From positions 1,550,001-1,614,000 of the forward strand of contig NZ_JAFLRG010000001.1 of the NCBI RefSeq assembly GCF_017315725.1: 64,000 bases of DNA. Direction: 5' to 3'. The stretch's first letter is position 1. The number at the start of each line of letters is the position of its first letter. This document shows positions 8,827 through 18,271 of this stretch, in pieces. Below the pieces are notes generated by a model. The model was not told the origin of the DNA. It did no database searches and saw only the letters and a list, made by a program, of their open reading frames with translations. The position numbers were made by a program, and so were the translations under genes. The DNA comes from Trinickia acidisoli. GTDB lineage: Bacteria; Pseudomonadota; Gammaproteobacteria; Burkholderiales; Burkholderiaceae.

Positions 8827-10200
8827 ATGATGCATAGTTTGCGCGCCCGCTTGCTTTGGTGGGTGCTGTTGCCGCTCGCGGCCTTCATGGTCGTTGCCGG
8901 GGTGATGGCATACGATGCCGCGCGTCAAACAGCCGCTTTGTTGCAGGACAACGCGCTGCTCGCTTCGGCGCGCACGATTGGAGAGGATGTCGAGTGGAAC
9001 AACGGCGAGTTGACGGCCGACATTCCGCCCGCCGCGCTCGAGATCTTCGAGTCGCCATATCAAGATCACGTTTTCTATAAAGTCGTAGTCGGTGGCGACC
9101 GGCTGCTGGGCGGCACGCCCGAGCTCGCGCTGCCCGATGATCCACACGCCACGTATCCCGTCTTTTACGATACGACGCTCGATGGGCAATCGATTCGCGC
9201 GGTGGCTTACCAGCGCCAGGTGTACAACTTGGGTGCGGCACTGCCCGTCACCGTCGTAGTCGGCAAGACGCAGGCATCGCGCGAGGGCATGCTGGCGCAA
9301 CTGTGGCATCCGCAATTGGTTCGGCAGGGCTTGATGCTCGTGCTCGCCGTGCTGTTCGTGCTGATCGGTCTCACGAGTGAATTGCGGCCGCTCATGAAGT
9401 TGAAGGACGACGTGGCCGACCGCGATCCGATGGAACTCGATCCCGTGCGCGTCGATCACTTGCCGACGGAGTTGCGGCCGATCGTCGATGCGATCAACCA
9501 GTGCATTGCGAGGCTCAAGCTGCATACGAGTACGCAGCGGCAGTTCGTTGCCGATGCCGCGCATCAGTTGCGCACGCCGTTGACGCTGCTCGACACGCAG
9601 GTCGAGTGCGCGCGTCAATACCTCGACGACGGCCCGGCGCTATCCGATGCACTCGCGGGCATTCATCGCACGAGCCGCAAGATGACGGAAATCGCGAATC
9701 AATTGCTGCTGCTTGCGCGGGCGGAATCGGCAACGGCGTCGAACGTGCCTGTGGATATGGCACAAGTGGTGTCGTCCGTGCTCGAAGAATTGATCTTGGC
9801 TGCGCAGCGCCGAGACATCGATCTCGGTGGGGAGTTGGGCGATGCTCGAGCGTTGCGTGTTGCCGGCAACGAGCAACTCTTGACGGCGCTCGTCGACAAT
9901 CTCGTCGACAACGCGATTCGATATACGCAAGAGGGCGGTGCCGTTACCGCGCGATGCCGGCGCGAAGGCGATGAAGTCGTGCTCGAAGTCGTCGACAACG
10001 GGCCGGGCATTCCCGCCGAAATACGTGCTCACGTTTTCGAGCGCTTCTATCGCGGAATAACGGATGTGGAGGGTACGGGCCTCGGCCTTTCCATCGTGCA
10101 GCGCATCGCGCAGTCGCACGGCGGCACGGTCGGGGTCGCGCCGGGGGAGGGCCGAGTCGGGCTCATCGCCACTGTACGCCTGCCGGCTTGGAAGGATTGA
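8827..10200 (+). CDS. Sensor histidine kinase, TctE-like (2CSK_N domain)
   Basis: A 457-residue membrane histidine kinase. Helix 1 is at about residues 9-31, followed by a 2CSK_N-type periplasmic sensor to about residue 160 and a second helix at about 165-187. The HisKA domain carries the phospho-accepting His in DAAHQLRTPL. The HATPase has its N box (NLVDNAIRYT), G1 (VDNGPGIP) and G2 (GTGLGLSI). The ATG at 8827 is preferred to an upstream start because it directly precedes the first membrane helix. The response regulator follows after four bases. In the Tct family this pair controls uptake of organic acids such as citrate. Here the flanking ABC importer and porin are plausible targets, by position only. 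Confidence 0.88.
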   Translation: MMHSLRARLLWWVLLPLAAFMVVAGVMAYDAARQTAALLQDNALLASARTIGEDVEWNNGELTADIPPAALEIFESPYQDHVFYKVVVGGDRLLGGTPELALPDDPHATYPVFYDTTLDGQSIRAVAYQRQVYNLGAALPVTVVVGKTQASREGMLAQLWHPQLVRQGLMLVLAVLFVLIGLTSELRPLMKLKDDVADRDPMELDPVRVDHLPTELRPIVDAINQCIARLKLHTSTQRQFVADAAHQLRTPLTLLDTQVECARQYLDDGPALSDALAGIHRTSRKMTEIANQLLLLARAESATASNVPVDMAQVVSSVLEELILAAQRRDIDLGGELGDARALRVAGNEQLLTALVDNLVDNAIRYTQEGGAVTARCRREGDEVVLEVVDNGPGIPAEIRAHVFERFYRGITDVEGTGLGLSIVQRIAQSHGGTVGVAPGEGRVGLIATVRLPAWKD

Positions 10201-10204
10201 TGCA

Positions 10205-10879
10205 ATGAAGCTGCTGCTCGTGGAAGACAATGCCGAACTGTCGCATTGGATCGTCAATTTGCTGCAAGGCGAGAACTTTACCGTCGATTGCGTGCCCGAT
10301 GGCGAAACGGCCGACGCCATACTGCGCACGGGGCGCTACGACGTCATCCTGCTGGATATGCGGCTGCCGCGCATGAGCGGCAAGGACGTGCTCGCTCGGC
10401 TGCGGCGGCGCGGCGACAACGCGCCGGTGCTCATGCTGACGGCGCACGGATCGATCGACGACAAGGTCGACTGCTTCAGCGCGGGTGCCGACGACTACGT
10501 CGTCAAGCCGTTCGATGCGAGAGAACTCGTTGCACGCATCAAGGCGCTGATACGGCGCCAAGCCAGCGGCAAATCGGTCTCTCTCGTCTGCGGCGATTTG
10601 CAATACAACGCGAACACGCGCGAGTTCAGCTACCACGATATGCCGCTCGCGTTGAGGCGGCGCGAGCATGCGATTCTCGAAGCGTTGATGCTCAAGCAAG
10701 GTAAGACCGTATCGAAAACGGCACTGATGGACAGCGTCTATAGCCTCGAAGACGAGCCCAGCGCCGATGCCATCGACATTTATATTCATCGCTTACGTAA
10801 GCACTTGGCTCAATCGACGGCGCAGATCATGACGCTGCGCGGACTCGGCTACGTTCTGCGCGCAAAGGACGGGTCTTAG
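10205..10879 (+). CDS. OmpR-family response regulator, TctD-like
   Basis: A 224-residue regulator with an N-terminal receiver (acidic residues in LLVEDN, phospho-acceptor Asp in ILLDMRLP, Lys in VVKPFDA). A C-terminal winged-helix DNA-binding domain follows (LRRREHAILEALML, RLRKHL, TLRGLGYVL). The ATG at 10205 is four bases after the kinase stop; a longer upstream frame is only overlap with the kinase gene. It is expected to be phosphorylated by the preceding kinase. The next gene downstream is a porin, the usual kind of target for TctD-like regulators. Confidence 0.92.
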   Translation: MKLLLVEDNAELSHWIVNLLQGENFTVDCVPDGETADAILRTGRYDVILLDMRLPRMSGKDVLARLRRRGDNAPVLMLTAHGSIDDKVDCFSAGADDYVVKPFDARELVARIKALIRRQASGKSVSLVCGDLQYNANTREFSYHDMPLALRRREHAILEALMLKQGKTVSKTALMDSVYSLEDEPSADAIDIYIHRLRKHLAQSTAQIMTLRGLGYVLRAKDGS

Positions 10880-10903
10880 TTTTTCGTTTAATGGAAATGT
10901 GGC

Positions 10904-10925
10904 ATACGTATGGCTGTTTACGTAT
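10904..10925. promoter_or_regulatory. Inverted repeat upstream of the porin gene, possible operator
   Basis: ATACGTA (10904-10910) and TACGTAT (10919-10925) are exact inverse complements separated by eight bases, about 150 bases before the porin start. It could be a binding site for the neighbouring response regulator; that link rests on position only. Confidence 0.3.
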
Positions 10926-10931
10926 AAATAC

Positions 10932-10944
10932 TTAGTAATCCTAA
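10932..10944 (-). repeat. Copy b of a recurring 13-base motif
   Basis: On the minus strand this reads TTAGGATTACTAA, 12 of 13 matches to the copy at 31334. It lies in the AT-rich region between the response regulator and the porin. Confidence 0.4.
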
Positions 10945-11075
10945 TTATTTATGAAAGGAGCGTGAAGGATAGAGGAAGATACGATTCTCTCCATTGCAGC
11001 GATGCATGAGCGAAGCATGCGGGGGTACGCGCATGCCGCCTACAACAACACGTTTTCAACGCAGTGAGAGAGGAG

Positions 11076-12212
11076 ATGATCTTGAGAAAGACGTATCGGA
11101 TGTTGGCGCTGACGGCTGGCGCTTTGGCAGTGAGCAGCGCGCATGCGCAATCGAGCGTGCAGCTCTATGGCCTCTTGGATATGAGCGCCGTCACCTACAC
11201 GACGAATGCGGATGCAGCCGGCAATCATGTGATCGGAATGGGCCACGCCGGCGAACCGTGGTTCAGTGGAAGCCGCTGGGGCCTGCGCGGTGCCGAAGAC
11301 ATCGGCGGCGGCAACAAGATTATCTTCACGTTGGAGAGCGAATACGTCGTCGCGAACGGCAACATGGAAGATCCCGGCCAGATCTTCGATCGCGACTCGT
11401 GGGTGGGTCTCGAGAACGATACGGTCGGCAAGGTGACCGTCGGCTTCCAGGATACGATCGCGAAGGATTTCTCGGGCCTGTACGGCGACCCGTACGTCAG
11501 CTCGACGTTTTCGGAAAAGGAAGGCGCCTACACGAACTCGAACAACTTCAAGCAGTTGGTGTTCTATGCGGCGGGTCCGACCGGGACGCGCTCCACGAAC
11601 AGCATCGCGTGGAAGAAGCTGTTCAACAACGGTCTCTACGCGGCCGCCGATTATCAATTTAGCAACTCGACGCAATTTGCCACGGGATCGGGCTACCAGG
11701 CGGCGCTCGGCTACAACGGCCCGTCGTTCTCCCTGGGCGGCTTTTACGACCACACGAACAATGCCGGTTTTACGGATCAGACGTTCTCGGTGGGCGGCGA
11801 CTATCGCTTCGGCATCGGCCGCGTCAACGCGGGCTACTTCCATTACCTCGGCAACCAGGGCTCGCTGGGGGACCGGCAGGACAACGCGTGGACGGTATCG
11901 CTCAAGATCGCGCCGCATGGTCCCTTGGACTATGAACTCGGCTATCTGCAGATGCACGTGAAGAACGCCGCCTACGATACCAACGGTGACATCCCGAACG
12001 CCAACTCGGGCCTGTTCGATCCTGCGGCAACGACGGTTCACAACGGCTACAAGGAGACGCTGTACGCCTCGACGTTCTATCACCTCTCGAAGCGCACCGA
12101 GTTGTACCTTGCCGCTGACTACATGAAGCTGCACGGCGGCTACACGGTGGCGACGACGTTCGGGCACACCAACCAGCTCGAGGTGGCCACGGGTATTCGC
12201 ACGCGCTTCTGA
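11076..12212 (+). CDS. General outer-membrane porin (Gram-negative 16-strand type)
   Basis: A roughly 378-residue porin with a signal peptide ([15 protein letters not shown]). The mature protein begins with the beta-proteobacterial signature [10 protein letters not shown] and has [14 protein letters not shown] in the first strands. It ends with a C-terminal Phe (GIRTRF), needed for Bam-dependent insertion. It forms trimeric diffusion channels in this family. Start choice is uncertain. ATG 11076 directly follows AGGAG without a spacer, whereas TTG 11082 is six bases from AGGAG and gives the typical leader M-R-K-T-Y. It is followed by a strong terminator and preceded by a two-component system that may regulate it. 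Confidence 0.9.
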   Translation: MILRKTYRMLALTAGALAVSSAHAQSSVQLYGLLDMSAVTYTTNADAAGNHVIGMGHAGEPWFSGSRWGLRGAEDIGGGNKIIFTLESEYVVANGNMEDPGQIFDRDSWVGLENDTVGKVTVGFQDTIAKDFSGLYGDPYVSSTFSEKEGAYTNSNNFKQLVFYAAGPTGTRSTNSIAWKKLFNNGLYAAADYQFSNSTQFATGSGYQAALGYNGPSFSLGGFYDHTNNAGFTDQTFSVGGDYRFGIGRVNAGYFHYLGNQGSLGDRQDNAWTVSLKIAPHGPLDYELGYLQMHVKNAAYDTNGDIPNANSGLFDPAATTVHNGYKETLYASTFYHLSKRTELYLAADYMKLHGGYTVATTFGHTNQLEVATGIRTRF

Positions 12213-12258
12213 TTTCCCTGACCTCCTCCAAGACGTTGCCGACTTCGGTCGGCAATTC

Positions 12259-12298
12259 AAAGGCGGCGGCGAGCCACTTCGCTTGCCGCCTTTTTTTT
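12259..12298 (+). terminator. Rho-independent terminator of the porin gene
   Basis: AAAGGCGGC (12259-12267) pairs with GCCGCCTTT (12285-12293) and runs straight into eight T residues. The next gene starts 12 bases after it. Confidence 0.85.
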
Positions 12299-12309
12299 CG
12301 GAAGACAGC

Positions 12310-13935
12310 ATGGTAAGGACGACTAACATTCGTGTTGCGTTGACCGCGACGGTCCTCGGCTATACGGGGGCACTCGTACTCGTCATTGCCGCGTCCGTGG
12401 CGGTGCTCAACTCGGCCGACGCCGCATTCGAGAGAATGTACAACGGCGAGACCGCCGCACTGACGTCGCTGGCCGACAGTACCGACAACCTCTTGCAGGC
12501 GCGTGTCGAACTCGGCAGCTACGAGACGCTCGTTGCTCAGGGCAAGCCGACGGCGCCGACGCTAGCGCGTATCCATGCCGCGCTGGCCTCGAGCGATCGT
12601 GCGCTCGCAACGTTTAGCGCGCTGCCCGTGTCCGACGACACGGAGGCATCGCTCGCCGATGCATTGCGTGCCGCGCGCGGCAAGCTGCTCAAACAGGTGA
12701 TCGCGCCGGAGGTATCGGCGCTCGACCAGGATGACTTCGCGTCGTTTCGAATGATCGAGCAGCAGGCGCCGGAGACGATTTTTACTGACTACAAGCAAGC
12801 TGCGCAGCAACTGATGGATTTTCAGGTGCAGGCGCAAAGGCGGCACTTCATGACGGTGCACGCGCGCTTTCGTGGTTTGCTATGGCTTTTTACCGTCGTC
12901 GGGTTGGCATCGGTGGCGTTTGCCGTGTTTGCGCGCAATTTTTTGCGCGCTGCCGTCATTGCCCCGATCGGCACGGCCATCGACCATTTCGAGCGGATCG
13001 CGACGGGCGATCTGACGTCGACGATCGACACGGCGCGCGGCGGCGAGATGGGCCGGCTGATGACGGGGCTCTCGCGCATGCAGCGCAGTTTGGCCGCGGC
13101 CGTGACGCGCGTACGCGAGGGGACGGCCGAAATCCGGCATGGTGTGCACGATATGGCCAGCGGCAATGCCGATCTATCCGAGAGAACGGAGCGCCAGGCC
13201 GCGTCGCTCGAGCAAGCTGCCGCGAGTCTTGAAGAGCTGACTTCGACCGTCGCGCAAAATGCCCGCCATGCGCGCGACGCCAGCGCATTGGCCGAGACCG
13301 CATCGACCACCGCGCGCCGCGGCGGCGAGGTCGTGAGCGAGATCGTCGATGCGATTGCGGATATGTCGGCCGACTCCGAGCACATCGTCGACATCATCGG
13401 CGCAATCGAGAGCATTGCTTTCCAAACGAACATCCTGGCGCTCAATGCCGCTGTCGAAGCCGCACGTGCGGGGGAGGAAGGGCGAGGATTCGCGGTCGTC
13501 GCGGGCGAAGTGCGCGCGCTTGCGCAGCGTTCTGCCGTCGCGGCCAAGGAGATTCGCGAACTGATGACGGCGTCCGTGGCCAAGGTCCAAGGCGGAACGC
13601 AGCTTGCCGAGCGGGCGCGGGCAACGATGGCGAACGTGGTCGACGCCGCACGCGAGGTGACGCAGATCGTCTCCGAGATCAGCGCGGCGTCCGAGCGCCA
13701 ATCGTCCGGCATCGAAGAGATCAATCGGACCGTATCGCACATGGACCGCGCGACGCAGCAAAACGCCGCGCTTGTCGAACAAGCGGCCGGCGCCGCCGCT
13801 TCGCTCGAGGAGCAGGCCCGCATGCTCGACGAAACGGTGGCCGCGTTCCGGCTCCGCTCGGAAGAGCGTCTCGCCTCGACGCGCGCGCCGATACCGCTCG
13901 GCACGCCGCAGACATACTCGATCAACCAGGCATGA
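12310..13935 (+). CDS. Methyl-accepting chemotaxis protein, Tar-type
   Basis: A 541-residue chemoreceptor. The first membrane helix is at about residues 9-32, followed by a TarH-like four-helix periplasmic domain to about residue 190 and a second helix at about 192-212. HAMP follows, then a long cytoplasmic coiled coil whose hairpin tip [20 protein letters not shown] binds CheA/CheW. No NWETF-like CheR-docking pentapeptide is seen; it ends QTYSINQA. The ATG at 12310 is used because upstream codons lie in the porin terminator. The ligand is unknown. The downstream DUF3579 gene overlaps its stop by ATGA. Confidence 0.92.
   Translation: MVRTTNIRVALTATVLGYTGALVLVIAASVAVLNSADAAFERMYNGETAALTSLADSTDNLLQARVELGSYETLVAQGKPTAPTLARIHAALASSDRALATFSALPVSDDTEASLADALRAARGKLLKQVIAPEVSALDQDDFASFRMIEQQAPETIFTDYKQAAQQLMDFQVQAQRRHFMTVHARFRGLLWLFTVVGLASVAFAVFARNFLRAAVIAPIGTAIDHFERIATGDLTSTIDTARGGEMGRLMTGLSRMQRSLAAAVTRVREGTAEIRHGVHDMASGNADLSERTERQAASLEQAAASLEELTSTVAQNARHARDASALAETASTTARRGGEVVSEIVDAIADMSADSEHIVDIIGAIESIAFQTNILALNAAVEAARAGEEGRGFAVVAGEVRALAQRSAVAAKEIRELMTASVAKVQGGTQLAERARATMANVVDAAREVTQIVSEISAASERQSSGIEEINRTVSHMDRATQQNAALVEQAAGAAASLEEQARMLDETVAAFRLRSEERLASTRAPIPLGTPQTYSINQA
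12314..12326 (+). repeat. Copy c of a recurring 13-base motif
   Basis: TAAGGACGACTAA, 11 of 13 matches to the copy at 31334. It spans codons 2 to 6 of the chemoreceptor gene. Confidence 0.35.
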
Positions 13936-14279
13936 CGACAATCGAGCATCAACCGAATCGAACCTCTACACACAGTATCGTCGGCATCACGCATGGCGGA
14001 AGGCAATTTCGCCCAAGCGATTGGGCCGAGCGGCTCGCAGGCGTCATCAGACTGTTCGTCAAAGAGCGGCGGCCGGGCCGCAGCGTTGCGTCGACGTGGC
14101 TTGCCGTGCCGTTCGCCGACGGCAACGTCAAGTGTTTGAGCGTATCGGGAGAACTTGCCGAGATCTGCCCGGAAGCGTTCGACTTCGTCATGCAATTTGC
14201 CAAGGACAACGAGCTAACTGTTCGAGCCGTTACGAGCCGGTGCGAGCCCCGGTGCGAGCCCCGGTGCGAGCCCCGGTGA
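13932..14279 (+). CDS. DUF3579 domain protein with a repeat-encoded tail
   Basis: 115 residues. Residues 17-95 match the beta-proteobacterial DUF3579 pattern ([39 protein letters not shown]); the function of this family is not known. The ATG overlaps the chemoreceptor stop as ATGA, so the two are probably translated together. The C-terminus is odd: it ends in three CEPR units encoded by three exact 12-base direct repeats that include the stop-proximal codons. Gain or loss of a repeat would keep the frame and change only tail length. Confidence 0.8.
   Translation: MTTIEHQPNRTSTHSIVGITHGGRQFRPSDWAERLAGVIRLFVKERRPGRSVASTWLAVPFADGNVKCLSVSGELAEICPEAFDFVMQFAKDNELTVRAVTSRCEPRCEPRCEPR
14241..14276 (+). 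repeat. Three tandem 12-base repeats inside the DUF3579 gene
   Basis: TGCGAGCCCCGG occurs three times in a row (14241, 14253, 14265), preceded by a diverged half-unit at 14232. It ends one base into the stop codon context and encodes repeated CEPR. Confidence 0.9.
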
Positions 14280-14303
14280 ATAGCCGGCAAATCGTCGACA
14301 TGA

Positions 14304-14321
14304 GCGCCTGCCGGCAGGCGC
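14304..14321. other. Perfect 18-base palindrome between convergent genes
   Basis: GCGCCTGCCGGCAGGCGC is its own inverse complement. It lies between the DUF3579 gene and the convergent small envelope-protein gene and could form a hairpin in either transcript. No T-tract follows. Confidence 0.5.
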
Positions 14322-14336
14322 GGCGCTTCGCTTAGC

Positions 14337-14642
14337 CTACATGGTTTGTCTGCAGCGGATGATCGGTGCCGTGTACGGGCTCGGATACGGGGAGTATGGG
14401 CCGCTCAACACGCGCAGCCGTTGCGCTGCAAGGACTTCGGCTTGGCGTTGCTCCGTCGAGGTCAGCCCGTTTTGCTCCGCGCTCGTGCTAGGCGGCGACT
14501 CGTTGACGTCGCAATGCACGATTTTTCCATCCGGCACGCGGACTGTCGTCGAGTAGGCATAGTCGGACGATAGCGGAGTACAGGCCGCACCCATTGCAAG
14601 CGCGGCGGCGCATGCGGCGAGCCGCGGTGAGGTTCTCGTCAT
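14337..14642 (-). CDS. Small putative envelope protein, possible lipoprotein
   Basis: 101 residues starting at the ATG at 14642, which has GGGAGG seven bases upstream; longer in-frame starts lack such support. The N-terminus (MTRTSPRLAACAAALAMGAAC) looks like a signal sequence ending at a cysteine. The residues before that Cys (Gly-Ala-Ala) fit a lipobox only loosely. The mature part has a TTVRVPDGKIVHCDV segment and a Pro/Tyr-rich end. No family recognised. It lies alone between the convergent DUF3579 gene and the divergent glutathione transferase. Confidence 0.6.
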   Translation of the reverse strand: MTRTSPRLAACAAALAMGAACTPLSSDYAYSTTVRVPDGKIVHCDVNESPPSTSAEQNGLTSTEQRQAEVLAAQRLRVLSGPYSPYPSPYTAPIIRCRQTM

Positions 14643-14886
14643 GATCGCTGCCTCCCATCGGAACGGCATGCTCGTTTGACCCTCCGAGGCCGATCGTGTT
14701 GCACACGAAGCTTTCAATCGCGAAAGAATTCGTTGTGCACGCCGACTGCCGGTCGAGTGGTACGAGACGTTTCCTTCTTTTTCTGCCAATCCGCGATAAC
14801 CTGCTTGCCGTAGACGAGTACGGCACGGCAAACTGCCGCTTGCTCCGCGCCGTTCACTTTCCTTGTTACCCGAAAAGAAGGCATCG

Positions 14887-15507
14887 ATGCAACTGATTGG
14901 CATGATGGATTCCCCGTTCGTGCGCCGCGTCGCCGTTTCGATGGCCGTGCTCGGCATACCGTTCGAGCACCAGCCGGTTTCGGTCTTTCGGCACTTCGAC
15001 CGCTTCCGCGAAATCAACCCCGTGGTGAAGGCGCCGACATTCATCGACGACGACGGTATGCAGTTGATCGATTCGACGCTCATTCTCGATTACCTCGATC
15101 ACGGCGTTGCACCGCAGGCGCGCCTGATGCCGCAAGACGCCGCCGAGCGCCGTCACGCGCTGCATTTGATCGGCTTCGCGCTCACCGCTTGCGAAAAGAC
15201 CGTGCAAATCGCTTACGAGCAAAACCTGCGGCCGCAGGAGAAGCAGCACGCGCCTTGGCTCGAACGCTTGCAAACGCAGCTCGTTGCCGCCTACGACACG
15301 CTCGAGCGCGACGTGGCTGGTGCAGGCAAGCGTGCATGGCTCTGTGGCGATCGGCTCATGCAGCCCGACATCACGGTGGCCGTGGCCTGGCGCTTCACGC
15401 AGTACATTCTGCCGGGCGTCGTCGAGCCAGCGCGCTACCCGGCGCTGGCCGCGCTGTCCGGGCGTGCGGAAGCGCTGCCCGCGTTCGTCGGCGCGCCGCT
15501 CGAATGA
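14887..15507 (+). CDS. Glutathione S-transferase family protein
   Basis: 206 residues with an N-terminal thioredoxin-fold domain. DSPFVRRVAVSMAVLGIPFEH is the glutathione-site helix. INPVVKAPTFIDDDG carries the cis-Pro, and LIDSTLILDYLD carries the Ser that binds the gamma-glutamyl group. An all-helical C-terminal domain follows (DRLMQPDITVAVAWRF). It would conjugate or reduce electrophiles with glutathione; the substrate is unknown. The ATG at 14887 follows an AAGAAGG site and starts at the usual family position. Confidence 0.88.
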   Translation: MQLIGMMDSPFVRRVAVSMAVLGIPFEHQPVSVFRHFDRFREINPVVKAPTFIDDDGMQLIDSTLILDYLDHGVAPQARLMPQDAAERRHALHLIGFALTACEKTVQIAYEQNLRPQEKQHAPWLERLQTQLVAAYDTLERDVAGAGKRAWLCGDRLMQPDITVAVAWRFTQYILPGVVEPARYPALAALSGRAEALPAFVGAPLE

Positions 15508-15644
15508 CGCCGCGGTGGCGATTGTTCGTTGCTCGCGACTTCTGACTTTCGATTTAACGCATTTATCGGCGTCGCGCGCGTCCTTAGAATGGCGATCGGA
15601 TTGCATGACGGGGCATAGGCTGCTCCGCTCGCAGGAGGGTCGCC

Positions 15645-15845
15645 ATGAAAAAGCTCATCGAACAACGGCTGTACAGCCCGACCGTCGTATTGCCGATGGT
15701 CGAGCTCATGGAATTGATGGTTTCGCTCGATTTCAATCTCGGGCAAGTCGGTGCGGTCATGGCGACGCGCGGTGCGCGTGCGGCATTGCATCGCTCGCGC
15801 GGGCTGCTCGGTCATCGTCAGAGCTGTCGGGCGGCCGAGGCCTGA
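15645..15845 (+). CDS. Small hypothetical protein (66 residues)
   Basis: A short reading frame with a perfect AGGAGG exactly six bases before the ATG, stronger than most starts in this window, which is the main reason to believe it. The sequence begins MKKLIEQRLYSPTVVLPMVE; the first 50 residues are amphipathic/hydrophobic (VVLPMVELMELMVSLDF), followed by an Arg-rich end. No family recognised. It lies between the glutathione transferase and phosphodiesterase genes. Confidence 0.5.
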   Translation: MKKLIEQRLYSPTVVLPMVELMELMVSLDFNLGQVGAVMATRGARAALHRSRGLLGHRQSCRAAEA

Positions 15846-15897
15846 TTGAAAGCGAGCGCGTCGCCGATGACACAGGCCGTTGCCGGCCGTTAAGCAC

Positions 15898-16380
15898 ATG
15901 CCCGATTCCTCTTTGCTCGTTCGTATCGGTTTGATCTCCGACACGCATAACCTCGTGCGGCCGGAGGTGCTGGCGTGGCTCGCGGGTGTCGATGCCATCT
16001 TGCACGCGGGCGACATTTGCACGCCCGACGTGCTCGATGCCTTGGCGCAGATCGCGCCGGTCACGGCGGTGCGTGGCAATAACGACCGAGGCGCATGGGC
16101 CGACGCCTTGCCGGCTGCGACGACACTGACCCTCGCCGGAATTTCGATTCATGTCGTCCACGATATCGCCGATCTGCGGGGCGATCCGCCGGCGCAACGC
16201 GTCGACGTGGTGGTGACGGGGCATTCGCACAAGCCGGCGATCGTCACGCGCGACGGCGTGTTGTTCGTCAATCCCGGTAGTGCGGGGCCACGGCGTTTCA
16301 AACTGCCGGTGTCGGCAGGCTTGCTGATCGTCGAGCAAGCGCGCGTGCGGGCCGAGCTTCATACGCTCGTCACGAGCTGA
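15898..16380 (+). CDS. YfcE/MJ0936-type metallophosphoesterase
   Basis: 160 residues of the calcineurin-like phosphodiesterase fold. All metal-binding motifs are present: GLISDTHN, LHAGDI, VRGNND, and the histidine pair in VTGHSHKP, followed by FVNPGSAGPRR. Family members hydrolyse phosphodiesters in vitro with Mn2+; the natural substrate here is unknown. The ATG at 15898 was chosen over a TTG 18 bases upstream because the catalytic domain begins about ten residues after it. Confidence 0.9.
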   Translation: MPDSSLLVRIGLISDTHNLVRPEVLAWLAGVDAILHAGDICTPDVLDALAQIAPVTAVRGNNDRGAWADALPAATTLTLAGISIHVVHDIADLRGDPPAQRVDVVVTGHSHKPAIVTRDGVLFVNPGSAGPRRFKLPVSAGLLIVEQARVRAELHTLVTS

Positions 16381-16389
16381 CGGCAATGG

Positions 16390-16402
16390 TCAGGACTGCT
16401 AA
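16390..16402 (+). repeat. Copy d of a recurring 13-base motif
   Basis: TCAGGACTGCTAA, 11 of 13 matches to the copy at 31334. It begins ten bases after the phosphodiesterase stop, in intergenic DNA. Confidence 0.35.
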
Positions 16403-16473
16403 GCAAGCGCAAGACAGAAGCGGCCGTTAGCGTAATGGCGCGACGGCTGAACGATGCCGCGGGCGGGGAGCGT

Positions 16474-16502
16474 GCCGGCTAGCGATAAGCGCACTAGCCG
16501 GC
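16474..16502. other. Stem-loop between convergent genes
   Basis: GCCGGCTAG (16474-16482) and CTAGCCGGC (16494-16502) form a perfect 9-bp stem with an 11-base loop between the phosphodiesterase gene and yggX. There is no T-tract on either strand, so the terminator role is uncertain. Confidence 0.45.
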
Positions 16503-16556
16503 GGCCGATAAGCGGAACGATCGGGGAATCGAGGGGGCTCGGGGAAGACGCGGCGT

Positions 16557-16832
16557 TCAGCCTTGCGTCGGCGGCACGTATCCGGTTGCTTGATCGGCGC
16601 CTTCGCCGAAGAAGAACTTCTCCGTTTGCTTCATCAGGTACTGGCGCGCGCGCGGATCGGCCATGTTCAGACGGTTCTCGTTGATGAGCATCGTTTGATG
16701 CTTGAGCCAGCTTTGCCAAGCTTCTTTCGAGACGCTTTCGTAGATCCGCTTGCCGAGCTCGCCCGGCAGCGGCGGAAAATCGAGTCCTTCGGCTTCCTTG
16801 CCGAGCTTTGCGCATTGAACCATGCGGGCCAT
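16557..16832 (-). CDS. yggX: Fe(II)-trafficking / oxidative-damage protection protein YggX
   Basis: 91 residues matching YggX along its whole length: [18 protein letters not shown] with the conserved Cys, [36 protein letters not shown] and FFFGEG. Small cytoplasmic YggX proteins protect iron-sulfur enzymes and limit Fenton chemistry in enterics. It lies 50 bases downstream of argA on the same strand, a usual Burkholderia arrangement, so the two may be cotranscribed. Confidence 0.95.
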   Translation of the reverse strand: MARMVQCAKLGKEAEGLDFPPLPGELGKRIYESVSKEAWQSWLKHQTMLINENRLNMADPRARQYLMKQTEKFFFGEGADQATGYVPPTQG

Positions 16833-16882
16833 CGTGAATTTCTCCTGTAGTCGATAGGGGGCGGGCAGCGCTGCGTGCGCGC

Positions 16883-18265
16883 TCAGAGCTGTTTCATCAG
16901 CACGAGCGATTTGCGCTGCCAGTTATAGAAGCGACGGCGGTCTTCCGGCAGATCGTCGACGGTGACCTTGACGAAGCCGCGCTTCAAGAACCAGTGCTCG
17001 GTGCGCGTCGTCAGCACGAAAATGCGTGTCAGCCCGCGCGCGCGGGCGCGCTGCTCGATACGCTTGAGCAGCCGCTCGCCGTCGCCCGCGCCTTGCGCGT
17101 CCGGGGCGACCGTGAGGCACGCCATTTCGCCGATGCGCTCCTGCGGGTAGGGGTAGAGCGCGGCGCAGCCGAACAAGACGCCATCGTGCTCGATGACCGA
17201 GAAGTGATCGATGTCGCGCTCGATTTGATGGCGCCCGCGCTTGACGAGGGTACCGTCGGATTCGAGCGGTTCGATCAGCGTAAGAATGCCGCCGACGTCG
17301 TCGGGCGTGGCCTCGCGCAGGCTTTCGAGGTTCTCGTACGAGATCATCGTGCCCACGCCGTCGTGCAGGAACAGTTCGAGCAGCAGGCTGCCGTCGAGCG
17401 CGTACGGAATGATGTGCGCGCGCGGTACGCCGCCGCGGCAAGCGCGCACGGCATGCTTGAGGTAAAACGCCGCGTCGCCCTTGACCTCACCGCTGTCGAG
17501 CAGCTTGTACGCATCGTCGAGCGAGAGCTCCTGCGTGAGCCCGCCCGCTTCGTCCATGAGCCCCGGCGTTTCGGTCAGGAAGATGATCTTGTCCGCGCGC
17601 AGGGCGATCGCGGCCGCCGAGGCGACGTCTTCCATCGACAAATTGAACGCCTCCCCCGTCGGCGAGAAGCCGAGCGGCGAGAGCAGCACGAGCTTTCGGC
17701 TCGCGAGCGAGTGCTTGATCGATTCGGCGTCGACCTTGCGCACGATGCCCGTGTGCTGGAAATCGACGCCGTCGAGAATGCCGACCGGCCGCGCAGTGAC
17801 GAAGTTGCCCGATACGACGCTGATGTGCGCATGGGCCATCGGCGTGTTCGGCAAGCCTTGACTGATTGCCGCCTCGATGTCGAGCCGTACTTCGCCGGCC
17901 GCTTCCTTGGCCGATTCGAGCGCGCGCGCGTCGGTGATGCGCATGCCGTGCGAGAACTCGGACTGCACGCCATGCAAGTTCATCTGCTCTTCGACCTGCG
18001 GGCGCGATCCGTGCACGAGCACGAACTGGATCCCCATGGCCTGCAGCAGCGCGACGTCGGAGACGAGCGCATTGAGCAGCCCCTGGTGGACCACTTCGCC
18101 GCCGAATCCGACGACGAACGTCTTGTTGCGGAACGCGTGGATGTAAGGCGCGACCGATCGCAGCCAGTCGACGAACTGGGCGGCCGAGACGGCTTCGATT
18201 TCGGGCGCCGCGGGCCGGGCCGGGGCGCTTTCGGGCGTGGGGGCGAGATCGGTTTGAGAATTCAT
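16883..18265 (-). CDS. argA: Amino-acid N-acetyltransferase (N-acetylglutamate synthase)
   Basis: A 460-residue enzyme that acetylates glutamate with acetyl-CoA, the first step of arginine synthesis. Residues about 35-300 form the amino-acid-kinase-like, arginine-sensing domain ([39 protein letters not shown]). Residues about 310-460 form the GNAT catalytic domain ([17 protein letters not shown]). The start MNSQTDLAP at 18265 was chosen because upstream in-frame residues would overlap the divergent hrpA promoter and coding region. A symmetric -10 sequence lies 7-14 bases before this ATG, so the transcript may have little or no leader. Confidence 0.93.
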   Translation of the reverse strand: MNSQTDLAPTPESAPARPAAPEIEAVSAAQFVDWLRSVAPYIHAFRNKTFVVGFGGEVVHQGLLNALVSDVALLQAMGIQFVLVHGSRPQVEEQMNLHGVQSEFSHGMRITDARALESAKEAAGEVRLDIEAAISQGLPNTPMAHAHISVVSGNFVTARPVGILDGVDFQHTGIVRKVDAESIKHSLASRKLVLLSPLGFSPTGEAFNLSMEDVASAAAIALRADKIIFLTETPGLMDEAGGLTQELSLDDAYKLLDSGEVKGDAAFYLKHAVRACRGGVPRAHIIPYALDGSLLLELFLHDGVGTMISYENLESLREATPDDVGGILTLIEPLESDGTLVKRGRHQIERDIDHFSVIEHDGVLFGCAALYPYPQERIGEMACLTVAPDAQGAGDGERLLKRIEQRARARGLTRIFVLTTRTEHWFLKRGFVKVTVDDLPEDRRRFYNWQRKSLVLMKQL

Positions 18266-18271
18266 GCCGGG

